A program made the position numbers and the translations under genes. The notes under the pieces are model-generated. The model saw nothing but the letters and a program-made list of their open reading frames with translations. It had not been told where the DNA came from and did no database searches. Source: JAYFNU01 sp964622315 (GTDB lineage: Bacteria; Bacillota; Clostridia; Oscillospirales; Ruminococcaceae). From it: a DNA stretch of 13,235 nt. Each line of letters opens with the position of its first letter. Position 1 is the stretch's first letter. The stretch spans positions 1-13,235 of the forward strand of contig CAZUOY010000052.1 of NCBI GenBank assembly GCA_964622315.1, written 5' to 3'. Below are positions 1 through 6,560 of this stretch, in pieces.

Positions 1-1431
1 GAGCGTTGTGCTCAGCTGCGCCATCTCACTGACAAGGAGCGACGAGTTGTCTATGCTTACCGCTACTTTGGTGGAGGGGACGGTTCTTGTTACTGTTACG
101 TCAGACATACCAATCATGGTTGTGTCGACGGTTGAGGTTGCTTTAACGCTCAGTGTTGCCGCTGTCTCGTCGACGCCTACGCTTAGTATGCCTTCCTCTG
201 TTATGACGGTTTTACTGCTTTCTTCTCCCTCAACCTCCCAAGTTACCGTCTGCGCGGGATTGTTCTCGCCGTTTACAACCGCGCTGAACTGCTGAGAATG
301 GCCTATCTCAACGCTTGCGGTTGAAGGGGAGACTGTAACAGATGTCACCGTCGGCTCGGGCTGTGTTACTGTCACGCTCGCCGTACCGCTAATGCTTGTG
401 TCTAATGTCGAGGTTGCTTTGACTGTTAACGCTTCCGCGGTTTCGTCACCTGCTATGGAAAGCTCGCCGCTTTCGGAAATAACAGTGTTTACGCTGTTTT
501 CTCCCTCAACATCCCAAGTTACCGTCTGCGCGGGATTGTTCTCGCCGTTTACAACCGCGCTGAACTGCTGAGAATGGCCTATCTCAACGCTTGCGGTTGA
601 AGGGGAGACTGTAACAGATGTCACCGTCGGCTCGGGCTGTGTTACTGTCACGCTCGCCGTACCGCTAATGCTTGTGTCTAATGTCGAGGTTGCTTTGACT
701 GTTAACGCTTCCGCGGTTTCGTCACCTGCTATGGAAAGCTCGCCGCTTTCGGAAATAACAGTGTTTACGCTGTTTTCTCCCTCAACATCCCAAGTTACCG
801 TCTGCGGTGGGTTGTTCTCGCCGTTTACAACCGCACTGAACTGCTGAGAATGGCCTATCTCAACGCTTGCGGTTGAAGGGGAGACGATAACAGATGTCAC
901 CGTCGGCTCGGGCGGAATAACAGCCTTTTGAAGCATCGAAATTGACGGTAAGTTATCCCTAAAAGTATGGTCACAAACGCTGTCGTCAACCATCTGTACC
1001 CATTGGGTAGTAAAAGTCAGATTACCCGCCTCTTTTGCGGTAAACGCAAAGGTGCAAAGCTCCTTATCACCGGAAATAGGTGTTGCGGCACCCAATAAAG
1101 TGAAAATTAGAGCCGCCTCATTATCGTTATTTAAAGCAAGTTTTGGATAGAAAAAACCTCTTATAGCTGAACTGCAAAGGTCAATTTCAAAGTCTGCTTT
1201 TGTGGAATCAAAGCTTACCCTGCAATCATATGCATACATTTCCTCAAGATTATGTGCTGTTAAGGTGAAGTAGTAGGTTTCGCCCACATTCACCTCGCTC
1301 TTATCGCATGTTATTGAAAAGGTGGCGTTCAAGTTTTTGTTGGACGGTGCTGCAAACGCGGGCGCCGCCGCATTCAACAGGATTCCCGCCGTAAGGAACA
1401 CCGAAACAAAAAACGATATTATCTTTCGCAT
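1..1431 (-). CDS. Secreted cohesin-like / BIG2 Ig-like repeat protein (C-terminus beyond window)
   Basis: This is an exported surface or extracellular protein; 477 codons are visible without a stop and the C-terminus lies before base 1. The ATG at 1431 follows a GGAG ribosome site. Residues 1-27 form a signal peptide (MRK, hydrophobic core, APAFA cleavage site). Residues about 34-165 look like a cohesin-type beta sandwich (pattern VGETYYFTLTAHN, then YAYDCRVSFD). From about residue 173 come Ig-like units of 92 residues with BIG2 features (NP.QTVTW, ISESGELSIA, DETAEALTVKATS, SGTASVTVT). Two units are identical at the DNA level and the last visible one (bases 1-240) has diverged. The ligand is unknown. 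The cohesin assignment rests on pattern only, and no dockerin, sortase motif or S-layer domain is visible because the end is missing. It is transcribed alone from its own promoter. A general adhesin or polysaccharide-binding role is inferred. Confidence 0.85.
   Translation of the reverse strand, partial: MRKIISFFVSVFLTAGILLNAAAPAFAAPSNKNLNATFSITCDKSEVNVGETYYFTLTAHNLEEMYAYDCRVSFDSTKADFEIDLCSSAIRGFFYPKLALNNDNEAALIFTLLGAATPISGDKELCTFAFTAKEAGNLTFTTQWVQMVDDSVCDHTFRDNLPSISMLQKAVIPPEPTVTSVIVSPSTASVEIGHSQQFSAVVNGENNPPQTVTWDVEGENSVNTVISESGELSIAGDETAEALTVKATSTLDTSISGTASVTVTQPEPTVTSVTVSPSTASVEIGHSQQFSAVVNGENNPAQTVTWDVEGENSVNTVISESGELSIAGDETAEALTVKATSTLDTSISGTASVTVTQPEPTVTSVTVSPSTASVEIGHSQQFSAVVNGENNPAQTVTWEVEGEESSKTVITEEGILSVGVDETAATLSVKATSTVDTTMIGMSDVTVTRTVPSTKVAVSIDNSSLLVSEMAQLSTTL
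236..913 (-). repeat. 276-bp tandem repeats coding for 92-residue Ig-like units
   Basis: The units lie at 241-516 and 517-792 and are identical by eye over all 276 bases. Comparing the sequence with itself at a 276-base shift gives an exact match from about 236 to 530. A partial third copy at 793-913 differs by about six bases. The stretch 1-240 encodes a homologous but clearly diverged unit. The period is a multiple of three, so copy number can change without breaking the frame. The identity, including third codon positions, points to a recent duplication or gene conversion. Copy number here may also be affected by assembly collapse. Confidence 0.93.
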
Positions 1432-1489
1432 ATTTACTCTCCTCGCTGTTTATTTATCAGGTGTTCTGTAAAAACAACCTTATAAAAAA

Positions 1490-1518
1490 AGTATATGTAA
1501 GCAAACAGAGCTTTTCAA
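1490..1518 (-). promoter_or_regulatory. Sigma-A-type promoter of the cohesin-like/BIG2 gene
   Basis: On the minus strand, TTGAAA (bases 1518-1513) is followed after exactly 17 bases by TATACT (1495-1490). The start of transcription would be near 1483, giving a leader of about 50 nt to the ATG at 1431. This was found by consensus matching only. Confidence 0.6.
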
Positions 1519-1643
1519 CGAAATACGTCAGTTAATGGCTTGAGTTTAAAAGGTTAAGACAATTGCATTTTTTTGTACGTGACTTTTGCATTCTTACGGT
1601 GACTATTTCACTTAAAAACTACTAAGAGAGGAGAAGAAAACCA

Positions 1644-1678
1644 AAAAAACAGCACGGTGCAGTTACATGCACCGTGCT
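1644..1678 (-). terminator. Rho-independent terminator of the LytTR-DUF3021 operon
   Basis: Bases 1651-1661 and 1668-1678 form a perfect 11-bp inverted repeat (AGCACGGTGCA / TGCACCGTGCT) with a 6-base loop. On the minus strand the stem is followed by a G and then seven T (1644-1650). It lies about 55 bases after the stop of the DUF3021 gene. The plus-strand side has no T run, so it acts mainly on the minus strand. Confidence 0.9.
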
Positions 1679-1731
1679 TAGAATGCGCCTTAAAAATAGT
1701 TGCATTTAAATAGAAGAAGTATTTTTAATGG

Positions 1732-2178
1732 TTACTCTGTCTTCTCATGCGTCTTTTTATACTGACCTAAAAGGCCGTCATACTTTTTCCCCGTTACTTT
1801 GTAGTAAACCTCAAAGCCGAGCGTCATAACGATAAGAATGAAGATAAACACTCCGCCGAAGATGAGCCAAGGGGACATGCCAAGGTCGGTCGGCACCCAC
1901 TTGAAGAAATACGCGCAAGCGAGTATAAGCGCGAGAAACGGCACGGTAAAGATAACAAGACGCCATGAGTATTTAACGTTTTTTATAATATCGTCCGTAA
2001 AGGCAAGGTACTGTAAAAACGAGCCGACAACGGTAAGAACAAGGATAGAAACCACGGTGAGTTTAGTTATCTCGGTGTTCCAGATAAATGCCGCGAGCAG
2101 ATATACGAGCATTGAACCTGTGAACATAAAAGAGGCGCTTATCTTCCATTTTACTACACTGTCCATAAATTTTTTCAT
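1732..2178 (-). CDS. DUF3021 family four-helix membrane protein
   Basis: This is a small integral membrane protein of 148 residues with four predicted helices at about 13-33, 39-60, 73-92 and 102-126, and a charged tail with a YDGLLGQYKK stretch, as in the DUF3021 family. DUF3021 genes typically sit directly after a LytTR regulator gene. The usual inference is that the membrane protein senses a signal or restrains the regulator, but the mechanism is unknown. The ATG at 2178 has an AAGGAG site that overlaps the stop codon of the LytTR gene, and the gap between the genes is only 12 bases, so they form one operon and may be translationally coupled. A terminator follows at 1644-1678. The family assignment comes from size, helix layout and gene context. 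Confidence 0.85.
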   Translation of the reverse strand: MKKFMDSVVKWKISASFMFTGSMLVYLLAAFIWNTEITKLTVVSILVLTVVGSFLQYLAFTDDIIKNVKYSWRLVIFTVPFLALILACAYFFKWVPTDLGMSPWLIFGGVFIFILIVMTLGFEVYYKVTGKKYDGLLGQYKKTHEKTE

Positions 2179-2190
2179 TGCAAAATCTCC

Positions 2191-2628
2191 TTAAAGACCT
2201 AATTTTTGTTTTATAACCGACGCATATTGACGGCTTGCGAATATTCTTTCCTTGTTGCTCATTGTAAGAATAAGCCGTCCGCCCATCTCAGGGCGAAGGG
2301 ATTGAACATGCGCGAAATTAATTATCGAGGACTTCGAAATCCTGATAAAATCGTCAGGTGTAAGCAGTTCCTCAAGCTCGTACAGCCGAAGTGGCGTTTC
2401 GTAAACGTTATCAGCCGTGTAAAAAAATGTACGCTTATCAACGGTATCTATGTAAATTATGTCGGACGAGTTCATTATTACCGTTTGCCCGTCAAGCACC
2501 CCAGTAAGCTTTCTGTCATAGGCGCGAAGGGTTGCGAGCATGTCCATAATCTGCTTATCCGCCTGTTTGCAGTTGACAACAATCTCGATCTCCTCGAATA
2601 GGGGGTTTTCGTTAATTGATATCTTCAA
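2191..2628 (-). CDS. LytTR DNA-binding domain transcriptional regulator
   Basis: This is a stand-alone LytTR-type transcription factor of 145 residues with no receiver domain. Residues about 45-145 match the LytTR fold: IIYIDTVDKRTFFYT, then FIRISKSSIINFAHVQSLRP and the end ERIFASRQY. The first 40 residues form a short N-terminal segment (FEEIEIVVNCK) usual for regulators paired with DUF3021. Translation starts at TTG (2628): an AGGTG site at 2636-2640 leaves 7 bases to it, and the next in-frame ATG would remove the N-terminal segment. The gene runs divergently from the hydrolase/acyltransferase operon and shares about 200 bases of upstream DNA with it. It may therefore control that operon as well as itself; this is inferred from layout. 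Confidence 0.92.
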   Translation of the reverse strand: MKISINENPLFEEIEIVVNCKQADKQIMDMLATLRAYDRKLTGVLDGQTVIMNSSDIIYIDTVDKRTFFYTADNVYETPLRLYELEELLTPDDFIRISKSSIINFAHVQSLRPEMGGRLILTMSNKERIFASRQYASVIKQKLGL

Positions 2629-2666
2629 TTTGCTTCACCTCGCTTGTCTTTCGTAGCTACAAGCTT

Positions 2667-2695
2667 ATTCTATGAGAAATGTCGTGTGGTTTCAA
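2667..2695 (-). promoter_or_regulatory. Promoter of the LytTR-DUF3021 operon
   Basis: On the minus strand, TTGAAA (2695-2690) is followed by a 17-base spacer and TAGAAT (2672-2667). The leader to the TTG start would be about 30 nt. The spacing is ideal and each box differs from consensus at one base (TTGACA, TATAAT). Confidence 0.6.
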
Positions 2696-2725
2696 CTGTT
2701 TTTGCTCAAGCTGCGTTTTTTAGCC

Positions 2726-2753
2726 ACTAAGAAGCATATTTTGGCGGCTTAGT
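2726..2753. promoter_or_regulatory. Imperfect inverted repeat between divergent promoters (candidate operator)
   Basis: ACTAAGAAGC (2726-2735) and GCGGCTTAGT (2744-2753) are inverted copies matching at 8 of 10 positions, with ACTAAG/CTTAGT perfect and an 8-base centre. The site lies upstream of both the LytTR promoter and the hydrolase promoter. It does not resemble the usual direct-repeat LytTR site, so the binding protein is open. Confidence 0.4.
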
Positions 2754-2785
2754 TTTAGAAAGGTGTATTAAACGACTGAAAAATG

Positions 2786-2794
2786 TGCTAAAAT
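2786..2794 (+). promoter_or_regulatory. Extended -10 promoter of the hydrolase-acyltransferase operon
   Basis: TG at 2786-2787, one base, then TAAAAT at 2789-2794 gives an extended -10 element. No good -35 box is seen at 16-18 bases upstream, which fits an extended -10 promoter or one that depends on an activator. The leader would be about 30 nt. Confidence 0.45.
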
Positions 2795-2829
2795 AGAAAT
2801 AAGAATGCGGCAATGAAAAAGAGGTGTAT

Positions 2830-3702
2830 ATGGCAAGTGTTTTAAGCAACGCGATGAAGGCGCAAATTAAACTGCTTCGTCCCTTTGTTAAGAAGATGGA
2901 CCTAAAAAACGAGCGAAGGGCTCAGGACGCAGTGGGGCTTCTCGGCGCGAGCGCGCTTTCAAGCAAGGTTGAATACGCCATAGAACCCTTCGATAAATTT
3001 GAGGCTGAATGGGCACTGCCAATAGCTAAACGAAATAAAGCTATACTATATCTTCACGGCGGCGCTTATACGTGCGGCACGGTCTCCTACGCTAAGGGCT
3101 TCGGTGGGGTGCTCGCTGAGCTTACCGGAAGAAGCGTTTTGTGCGTAGGTTATCGCCTCGCCCCTGAAAGTCCTTTTCCCGCCGCAGTGGACGATTCATT
3201 TGAGGCATACCTTCGAATGCTTAAATCCTTTGATGCGTCCGAGATAGCTGTTGTTGGCGAATCGGCTGGCGGAGGTCTTATCTTCTGCTTGATGCAACGG
3301 CTAAAGGAAGCGAAGCTGCCTTTACCTTCGGCGTTGGTGGCGCTTTCGCCGTGGGCTGACCTCACCTGTTCATATCCCTCATACATTACAAACAGTAAGG
3401 TTGACCCCAGCCTCGGTTGGGATTCCTTAAAGTATTCTGCGAGACTGTATGCTAAAAGCGACCTGAAGAACCCGCTGGTATCTCCCGTTTACGGCGACCT
3501 TTCGGGTCTTCCGCAGACCCTCATTATTGCTGGCTCCGATGAGCTTTTGCTTGACGACACGGCGGTACTTACCACCCGTCTTCGCGTTTCCGGCGTAGAT
3601 TGTGAAACGCATATTGAACAGGGTATGTGGCATGTCTATGTGCTTTTCGGAATACCCGAGGCAAAGACCGCGCTAAACAAAATTAAAGCATTTCTGAGAT
3701 AA
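2830..3702 (+). CDS. Alpha/beta hydrolase, hormone-sensitive lipase (HSL) type esterase
   Basis: This is a predicted carboxyl-ester hydrolase of 290 residues, cytoplasmic (no signal peptide). The HSL-family layout is complete: the HGG oxyanion motif at 76-78, the family signature YRLAPESPFPAAVDD at 108-122, the nucleophile elbow GESAGG with Ser145, Asp237 in GSDELLLDD, and His268 in MWHVY. The start is taken as ATG 2830, because the GAGGTG site (2821-2826) then has normal spacing; the in-frame GTG at 2824 lies inside that site. The gene is first in an operon, with 9 bases to the acyltransferase gene. Its substrate is unknown. Pairing with an acyltransferase suggests that it cleaves an acyl ester in the same pathway, or acts as a transferase itself; this is inferred. 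Confidence 0.92.
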   Translation: MASVLSNAMKAQIKLLRPFVKKMDLKNERRAQDAVGLLGASALSSKVEYAIEPFDKFEAEWALPIAKRNKAILYLHGGAYTCGTVSYAKGFGGVLAELTGRSVLCVGYRLAPESPFPAAVDDSFEAYLRMLKSFDASEIAVVGESAGGGLIFCLMQRLKEAKLPLPSALVALSPWADLTCSYPSYITNSKVDPSLGWDSLKYSARLYAKSDLKNPLVSPVYGDLSGLPQTLIIAGSDELLLDDTAVLTTRLRVSGVDCETHIEQGMWHVYVLFGIPEAKTALNKIKAFLR

Positions 3703-3711
3703 GGCGACTTT

Positions 3712-5010
3712 ATGGACGAAAAGAAGGACGAACTTCGAAAAAGATGGATAAAGCTCGACAATGCGGCAAAGATATACCCTGCCACAATGTCAAAAAAGTG
3801 GACGGCTATGTTCCGTGTTTCGGCGTCGCTAACCGAAAGGATAGACCCGGTCTGTCTTCAAGCGGCGCTGGAAAGAACGGTGCGGCGTTTTCCGTGGCTT
3901 AATATGAAGCTTAAGCGCGGACTTTTTTGGTACTATCTTGAACAGCTCGAACAGACACCGCGAATACAAAAGGACGTGGCGAACCCGCTGATACGAATTG
4001 ACGTAGACGAGAAGGACGCCGCGATGTTCCGCGTGCGCTATCACGAAAACCGAATAGCTGTCGAGTATTTTCACGTTCTGTGCGACGGAACAGGCGGTAT
4101 GTGCTTTTTAAAGACCCTTGTCGCTGAGTATATAGAGGAGAAGTATCACGAAAAGGTTCCGAGAAGCGACAGCGTGCTTGATTGCAATGAGGAGCCGTGT
4201 GATGAGGAACATGAGGACAGCTTCGGCAGATACTCGCGCAAGATGACTATGTCACGTTCAGAGGCTATCGCTTATCGCGTTAAAGGCAGCGACCGAGACA
4301 CGACGAAACTAAATATAATCACTGGCATGCTTTCCGCCGCCGAGGTAAAAACTAAAGCTAAGAGTTACGGGGTGACGGTAACGGAGTTTCTTGTTTCGGC
4401 GCTGATTATGGCGATTTACGGTGTTCAGCAAACCGAGCACAGCGAAAAGCAGCGTAGTCTTCCGGTAAAAATCAGCGTCCCCGTTAATCTTCGCAACTAC
4501 TATCCGACGAAAACGCTTCGCAATTTTTCTTCGTACGTTACTCCGGGCATTGACCCTCGCTTCGGGGAATACACCTTTGAAGAAGTGCTGAAGCACGTAA
4601 AATCCTTTATGGGCTTGGAAACGAGCGAAAAGCTTATGAACGCGCGGATGTCAACAAACGTGGGGGACGAACAAAATCTTTTGGTGCGTATAATTCCGCT
4701 TTTCTTAAAAAACCCCGTTTTGAATTTTGTTTTTTTTATGGCGGGCGACAGAATTTCCTCCTCAACGCTTTCTAATCTCGGCGTTGTACGTCTTCCGGAG
4801 GTTATGAAAGCACATGTTGAGCGTTTGGATTTTATGCTCGGACCTTGTAAGATTAATCCACTTGCCTGCGCGTGCGTTACGACGGGCGACCTTATGTGTA
4901 TAAATTTCACGCGCACGATTAGAGAAGCCGATGTAGAAAAAAACTTCTTCAGTTATCTTGTAAAGCTGGGGCTTCACGTTAAGGTCGAAAGCAACAGGAG
5001 GTATTCGTAA
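3712..5010 (+). CDS. HxxxDG acyltransferase, alcohol-acetyltransferase / condensation-like
   Basis: This 432-residue protein belongs by motif to the CoA-dependent acyltransferase/condensation superfamily. The catalytic HxxxDG motif is HVLCDG with His121 and Asp125, preceded by hydrophobic strand residues (AVEYF). Downstream are two further family landmarks: VPVNLRNYYPTKTLRNF at 256-272 and the STLSNLG turn at 351-357, which resembles alcohol acetyltransferase-like proteins. The length fits a single stand-alone domain. No carrier protein or adenylation domain is nearby, so it is not part of a peptide synthetase. It probably moves an acyl group from CoA or a carrier to an alcohol or amine; donor and acceptor cannot be read from sequence. 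It has a weak ribosome site (AAGGCGA) and follows the hydrolase by 9 bases, so its translation may depend on coupling. One base separates it from the next gene. Confidence 0.82.
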   Translation: MDEKKDELRKRWIKLDNAAKIYPATMSKKWTAMFRVSASLTERIDPVCLQAALERTVRRFPWLNMKLKRGLFWYYLEQLEQTPRIQKDVANPLIRIDVDEKDAAMFRVRYHENRIAVEYFHVLCDGTGGMCFLKTLVAEYIEEKYHEKVPRSDSVLDCNEEPCDEEHEDSFGRYSRKMTMSRSEAIAYRVKGSDRDTTKLNIITGMLSAAEVKTKAKSYGVTVTEFLVSALIMAIYGVQQTEHSEKQRSLPVKISVPVNLRNYYPTKTLRNFSSYVTPGIDPRFGEYTFEEVLKHVKSFMGLETSEKLMNARMSTNVGDEQNLLVRIIPLFLKNPVLNFVFFMAGDRISSSTLSNLGVVRLPEVMKAHVERLDFMLGPCKINPLACACVTTGDLMCINFTRTIREADVEKNFFSYLVKLGLHVKVESNRRYS

Positions 5011-5011
5011 A

Positions 5012-5719
5012 ATGTCATATTGCGTTAACTGCGGTGTTGAGCTTGCGCCCTCGGAAAAGTGTTGTCCGCTTTGCGGTGTAGAAGCGCAGAACCCTAAGCA
5101 GAAATGGCGTGAGCCCGAAATAAAGCCCTACCCAAACAGGGTAGAGCAGATAATGAAGAAGGTTAACCGAAAGTACGTCGTTTCCCTAATAGCGGAGCTT
5201 CTTCTAATCCCCGCTATTATTCCCGTTATTACGAATTTAGTTATAAGTCATCAGATAACATGGTCAGCATACGTTGTGGGCGGGGTAGTTTGTGCCTTCT
5301 TTCTTGCCGTGTTCCCGCTGCTTTACGAGATACCAAAGCCCTATTTATACCTTGTAATAGACACCCTTGTGCTCGTCGGCTACATCGCACTTATAGCGTA
5401 TTCCTCGGGCGGTATGAACTGGTTTTTCAAGCTCGGAATGCCGATAGTTTTAAGCGTCTGCATAGCGGTTTCGCTTTTTATCTACGTCGCGCGTCGCTCA
5501 CGGCTTTCACGTCTTAAAAAGGCGGCGATAGGTTTGATAATCTTCTCCCTTATGTGTATGGCAGTTGACTTTTTTATCAACCGTTTCGTCGGTAACGACT
5601 TTGTGTTGCTGTGGTCGCTTTTCGTAGTAAGCTCACTTACGATAATAGCGGTTATGCTGCTTGTTCTTGACCGAAAAAAGAAGCTGCAGGATGAGATTAT
5701 TAAAAGGCTTTTCGTTTAG
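5012..5719 (+). CDS. Zinc-ribbon six-helix membrane protein (DUF6320-like)
   Basis: This 235-residue protein starts with a zinc ribbon, with cysteine pairs CVNC (Cys4, Cys7) and CPLC (Cys18, Cys21) and one extra Cys17. A basic proline-rich linker follows (about 25-52), then about six hydrophobic helices near 55-77, 84-105, 110-130, 137-160, 170-190 and 197-218, and a charged tail (RKKKLQDEIIKR). The layout resembles proteins labelled DUF6320; that name is from memory and is less certain than the layout. Its role is unknown. It starts one base after the acyltransferase stop with an AGGAGG site inside that gene, so the two are tightly linked. It could anchor the soluble enzymes at the membrane or move their lipid-like product; both are inference. 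A strong terminator follows. Confidence 0.8.
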   Translation: MSYCVNCGVELAPSEKCCPLCGVEAQNPKQKWREPEIKPYPNRVEQIMKKVNRKYVVSLIAELLLIPAIIPVITNLVISHQITWSAYVVGGVVCAFFLAVFPLLYEIPKPYLYLVIDTLVLVGYIALIAYSSGGMNWFFKLGMPIVLSVCIAVSLFIYVARRSRLSRLKKAAIGLIIFSLMCMAVDFFINRFVGNDFVLLWSLFVVSSLTIIAVMLLVLDRKKKLQDEIIKRLFV

Positions 5720-5740
5720 TGGTAAATAAGAAGCAAACGA

Positions 5741-5765
5741 GCCCGCGCAGTCGCGCGGGCTTTTT
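5741..5765 (+). terminator. Rho-independent terminator of the hydrolase-acyltransferase operon
   Basis: GCCCGCGC (5741-5748) and GCGCGGGC (5753-5760) form a perfect 8-bp GC-rich stem with a 4-base loop, followed by five T (5761-5765). It lies 22 bases after the stop at 5719 and 12 bases from the end of the convergent gene. On the minus strand only a broken T run follows, so it may also stop the opposite operon, but less well. Confidence 0.9.
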
Positions 5766-5771
5766 CTATGC

Positions 5772-6560
5772 TTAATCAGCCAGCCTATACGGTGACGACA
5801 GAAAATCGTTTTTCTCCTGCATCTCTATCATATGGTTCCAAAAGCGTTTGGGCATCATTGTCATCTGACAGCGGGGGTTGCGCCGCTCGGGAATAGCTAT
5901 AGCCTCGCAGTAGCCCTTCCAAAGCCGCTGATAATCCATCTCCTCACTGCCCATGAAAGCGGCGGGCAGAGCGTCCAGCTCCACTATCTTGCTCATTCCG
6001 TCTTTATATAAGAGCGCCGCCTTGTGAGTCTTGTCGAAAATCATCAGCGCTTCGTTGTGAAAGCGGTCGCAGAAATGCTCGGCAAGCAGTGGCAGAACAA
6101 AGCTGTGCGGTTCAATTACCGACACCAGCGCCTCGCCGCAGTCGGTGAAGCGGACAAATCCCTTGTAATGGTGCGCTTCGCTGTTCATACGCTTAACCGC
6201 GCCGGTTACAATTCTTACAGTATCGTTTGCAAGCAGATACGGAGTCTTTCTTCCTTCCCTAAAAGCGAGCTTTACGAAATCAATAATCAATAGCTCCTTT
6301 TGTGGCTCGTCAGTGAGAAAGCACTGCGCGGCAAGATACAACGCGTCGGGGGAAACCTTGTCGCGAAGCCCGCTTATTACCCTTTTTGCGTGCGTAAGGT
6401 CGGTTTCCACCTCATAGCTTTCGTAAAGCGTAGGCGTGAAGCTCTCCTGCGTAAAGACCTCAAGGGCACTAAGCTTCTTTGAGTAACACTCGAAGACGCA
6501 GGACATAAGCCCCTCAAAGGTGCCGTCGTAAATGAGAACTAAATCTGTCCCGTAAGGCAT
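5772..6560 (-). CDS. Radical SAM partner protein, TIGR03915 / DUF4130 family (probable DNA metabolism)
   Basis: This 262-residue protein is the usual partner of the radical SAM protein encoded before it. Family patterns are seen in order: LIYDGTFEGLMSCVFE at 9-24, HYKGFVRF at 131-138, IEPHSFVLPLLAEHF at 149-163, and a C-terminal DUF4130-like block with YQRLWKGY, IAIPERRNPRCQ and MPKRFWNHM (210-244). In many bacteria this family is fused to a uracil-DNA glycosylase-like domain; that domain is absent here and the protein ends at the DUF4130 block. The ATG at 6560 has a GGAGG site and lies inside the end of the radical SAM gene (22-base overlap), so the two are translationally coupled. The biochemical role is unknown; the family is thought to act in DNA repair or modification. 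Confidence 0.88.
   Translation of the reverse strand: MPYGTDLVLIYDGTFEGLMSCVFECYSKKLSALEVFTQESFTPTLYESYEVETDLTHAKRVISGLRDKVSPDALYLAAQCFLTDEPQKELLIIDFVKLAFREGRKTPYLLANDTVRIVTGAVKRMNSEAHHYKGFVRFTDCGEALVSVIEPHSFVLPLLAEHFCDRFHNEALMIFDKTHKAALLYKDGMSKIVELDALPAAFMGSEEMDYQRLWKGYCEAIAIPERRNPRCQMTMMPKRFWNHMIEMQEKNDFLSSPYRLAD

Larger units (their letters stand above)
1432..1731. other. AT-rich intergenic region between the BIG2 gene and the DUF3021 gene
   Basis: There is no gene in this 300-base gap. It holds the minus-strand promoter of the surface-protein gene (1490-1518), an imperfect 12-base direct repeat at 1579-1590 and 1599-1610, and the minus-strand terminator of the upstream regulator operon (1644-1678). 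No small ORF with a good ribosome site was found. Confidence 0.7.

Noticed and set aside
8..295. Plus-strand reading frame of 95 codons at the left edge
   Set aside because: It lies antisense to the Ig-like repeat gene, has a low-complexity Ser/Thr/Val composition that mirrors the repeats, and has no ribosome site.
236..913. CRISPR-like or intergenic repeat array
   Set aside because: The repeats are 276 bases, contiguous without spacers, in frame and encode Ig-like units.
1838..2601. Plus-strand frames opposite the DUF3021 and LytTR genes
   Set aside because: They are shadows of two genes with clear family patterns and have no ribosome sites or recognisable domains.
2824..2829. GTG start for the hydrolase two codons upstream
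   Set aside because: The GTG is part of the GAGGTG ribosome site itself; ATG 2830 has correct spacing from it.
3712..5010. Non-ribosomal peptide synthetase condensation domain
   Set aside because: The HxxxDG motif fits, but no adenylation or carrier domain is present nearby, and the STLSNLG turn fits alcohol-acetyltransferase-like enzymes better.
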